A stretch of 13,989 nucleotides of DNA, taken from contig JACCSV010000338.1 of assembly GCA_013812805.1 (NCBI GenBank), forward strand, positions 1 through 13,989. The letters run 5' to 3'. Below the pieces are notes generated by a model, which saw only the letters and a program-made list of their open reading frames with translations, was not told where the DNA came from and did no database searches. The translations under genes were made by a program, and so were the position numbers. Source of the stretch: Sphingomonas sp. (GTDB lineage Bacteria > Pseudomonadota > Alphaproteobacteria > Sphingomonadales > Sphingomonadaceae). This document shows positions 13,118-13,989 of this stretch, one piece after another. Each line of letters opens with the position of its first letter. The first letter of the stretch is position 1.

Positions 13118-13989
13118 GCATCAATCTCCGGCATTTCAGACACCGATTGCTTCACTGCGCAAAGGCGGTCGAGATACTGCCGGTGGTCCGGCATGCGATT
13201 GGCCTTGGCGGCGAGCAGCTCGCGGATCGAAGCGAGATATTTGTCGACATTGGCGTCGCCAGGCGCGTCCGCGAGCGGATGATAGCTGCGCGGATAGATG
13301 CCCTGCCCGATCATCACCTGCAGCCAGGCGATCTCGGTGAACAGCTCCTCGTTGAAGCGGAAGATGCGCCCATGCGCGCGGAACGTCTCGATCTTCTCGA
13401 CCAGACTATCCGGCAACTCCATCTCGCGGCAGCGTTTCCAGAAGGGCTCGTCGCGCCCGTTCGCCCAATAATGTAGGATCAGGAAGTCGCGGATCTTCTC
13501 ATATTCAAACACCAGCTTGGCGTTGAACGCGGCAACGTCGGCCGGGTCGATTCCGTCGCGCGGCAACAGGTCGACCAGATGCTTGATGCCCGACTGAACG
13601 AGATGGATGCTGGTCGATTCCAGCGGCTCGAGAAAGCCGCTGGCGAGGCCGAGCGCAACAACGTTGCCGCGCCAGAACTCCTGCCTCCGGCCGGCGGTGA
13701 ACTTGAGATGGCGCGGCTCGCCGAGCGGCGCCCCGTCGAGGTTGGCGAGAAGCGTTGCCGCGGCCTCGTCATCGGCGATGTAATCAGAACAATAGACATA
13801 GCCGTTGCCGATCCGGTGCTGCAGCGGGATCCGCCATTGCCAGCCGGCCTGGCGCGCCGTTGCGCGAGTGAAGGGCGTCAGCGGTTCGACGGACTCGCAC
13901 GGAACCGCGCAGGCGCGGTCGCACGGCAGCCAGTGCGACCAGTCGACGTAGCCACTGCCCATGGTCTCGCCGATCAGCAGCGACCGGAA
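13114..13989 (-). CDS. FAD-dependent halogenase-family protein (PF04820), 5'-truncated by window edge
   Basis: These are the C-terminal 291 residues of a second 'tryptophan halogenase'. The frame stays open to the edge: the residues before the internal Met (FRSLLIGET) match the family, so the ATG at 13962 is not the start, and about 215 N-terminal residues with the FAD loop and catalytic lysine lie outside. Visible signatures are DWSHWLPCDRA (fragment 16-26), the WxWxIP motif as WQWRIP (50-55), RIGNGYVY (59-66) and FLEPLEST (119-126) with the catalytic-type Glu124 followed by the usual Ser. It shares WxWxIP, GNGYVY and FLEPLE with the halogenase at 6156-7676 but is clearly divergent elsewhere, so the two are old paralogues rather than a recent duplication. 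Its stop overlaps the amylase ATG (ATGA), placing it first of the visible array. Confidence 0.92.
   Translation of the reverse strand, partial: FRSLLIGETMGSGYVDWSHWLPCDRACAVPCESVEPLTPFTRATARQAGWQWRIPLQHRIGNGYVYCSDYIADDEAAATLLANLDGAPLGEPRHLKFTAGRRQEFWRGNVVALGLASGFLEPLESTSIHLVQSGIKHLVDLLPRDGIDPADVAAFNAKLVFEYEKIRDFLILHYWANGRDEPFWKRCREMELPDSLVEKIETFRAHGRIFRFNEELFTEIAWLQVMIGQGIYPRSYHPLADAPGDANVDKYLASIRELLAAKANRMPDHRQYLDRLCAVKQSVSEMPEIDA
13126..13129 (-). promoter_or_regulatory. Ribosome binding site for the alpha-amylase
   Basis: GGAG lies eight bases upstream of ATG 13117, inside the last codons of the halogenase. It supports this start and independent or coupled re-initiation at the ATGA junction. 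Confidence 0.65.

Noticed and set aside
11249..13282. Plus-strand open frame of 677 codons, antisense to the amylase
   Set aside because: Its translation has no recognisable domain and is a mirror of a high-GC gene whose opposite frame rarely meets stop codons; the minus-strand amylase has full catalytic motifs.

Overview
The window is high-GC DNA (about two thirds G+C by eye) with dense, overlapping coding and almost no non-coding space. Gene content points to an alphaproteobacterium, most likely Sphingomonadales: an Entner-Doudoroff gene run zwf-edd-glk-eda resembling the Zymomonas mobilis glf-zwf-edd-glk operon, GH97 and GH13 glucan hydrolases, and PF04820 'tryptophan halogenase' genes of the kind often found in TonB-dependent carbohydrate loci. 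The lineage is inferred from gene content and order, not from a marker gene.

Layout. At the left edge, on the plus strand, is the 3' part of a class I SAM-dependent methyltransferase (1-431). Everything else (412-13989) is one minus-strand array of ten genes. In transcription order, right to left, they are: a 5'-truncated halogenase (13989-13114), a secreted GH13 alpha-amylase (13117-11309), a cytoplasmic-type GH13 alpha-glucosidase (11322-9709), a secreted GH97 alpha-glucosidase (9709-7673), a complete second halogenase (7676-6156), a secreted esterase-D-type hydrolase (6159-5221), zwf (5231-3813), edd (3811-1997), glk (2000-1029) and eda (1032-412). Of the nine junctions, eight overlap by 1-14 nt, mostly as ATGA, GTGA or TGATG. 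The ninth has a 1-nt gap. This strongly suggests one co-transcribed, translationally coupled operon. Its promoter lies beyond the right edge; I saw no internal promoter, RNA gene, insertion sequence, CRISPR array or clear terminator.

How the genes fit together. The amylase and GH97 enzyme would cut starch or maltodextrins to oligosaccharides and glucose outside the cytoplasm. The GH13 alpha-glucosidase would split imported maltose or maltodextrins inside. Glk phosphorylates the glucose, Zwf oxidises it, and Edd and Eda cleave 6-phosphogluconate to pyruvate and glyceraldehyde-3-phosphate. The array therefore runs from polymer to central carbon. It lacks a 6-phosphogluconolactonase and any transporter, which must be encoded elsewhere or upstream.

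The part that the sugar pathway does not explain is the pair of FAD-dependent halogenase-family genes that bracket the glucan hydrolases, together with a secreted esterase. They are the main item worth a second look.
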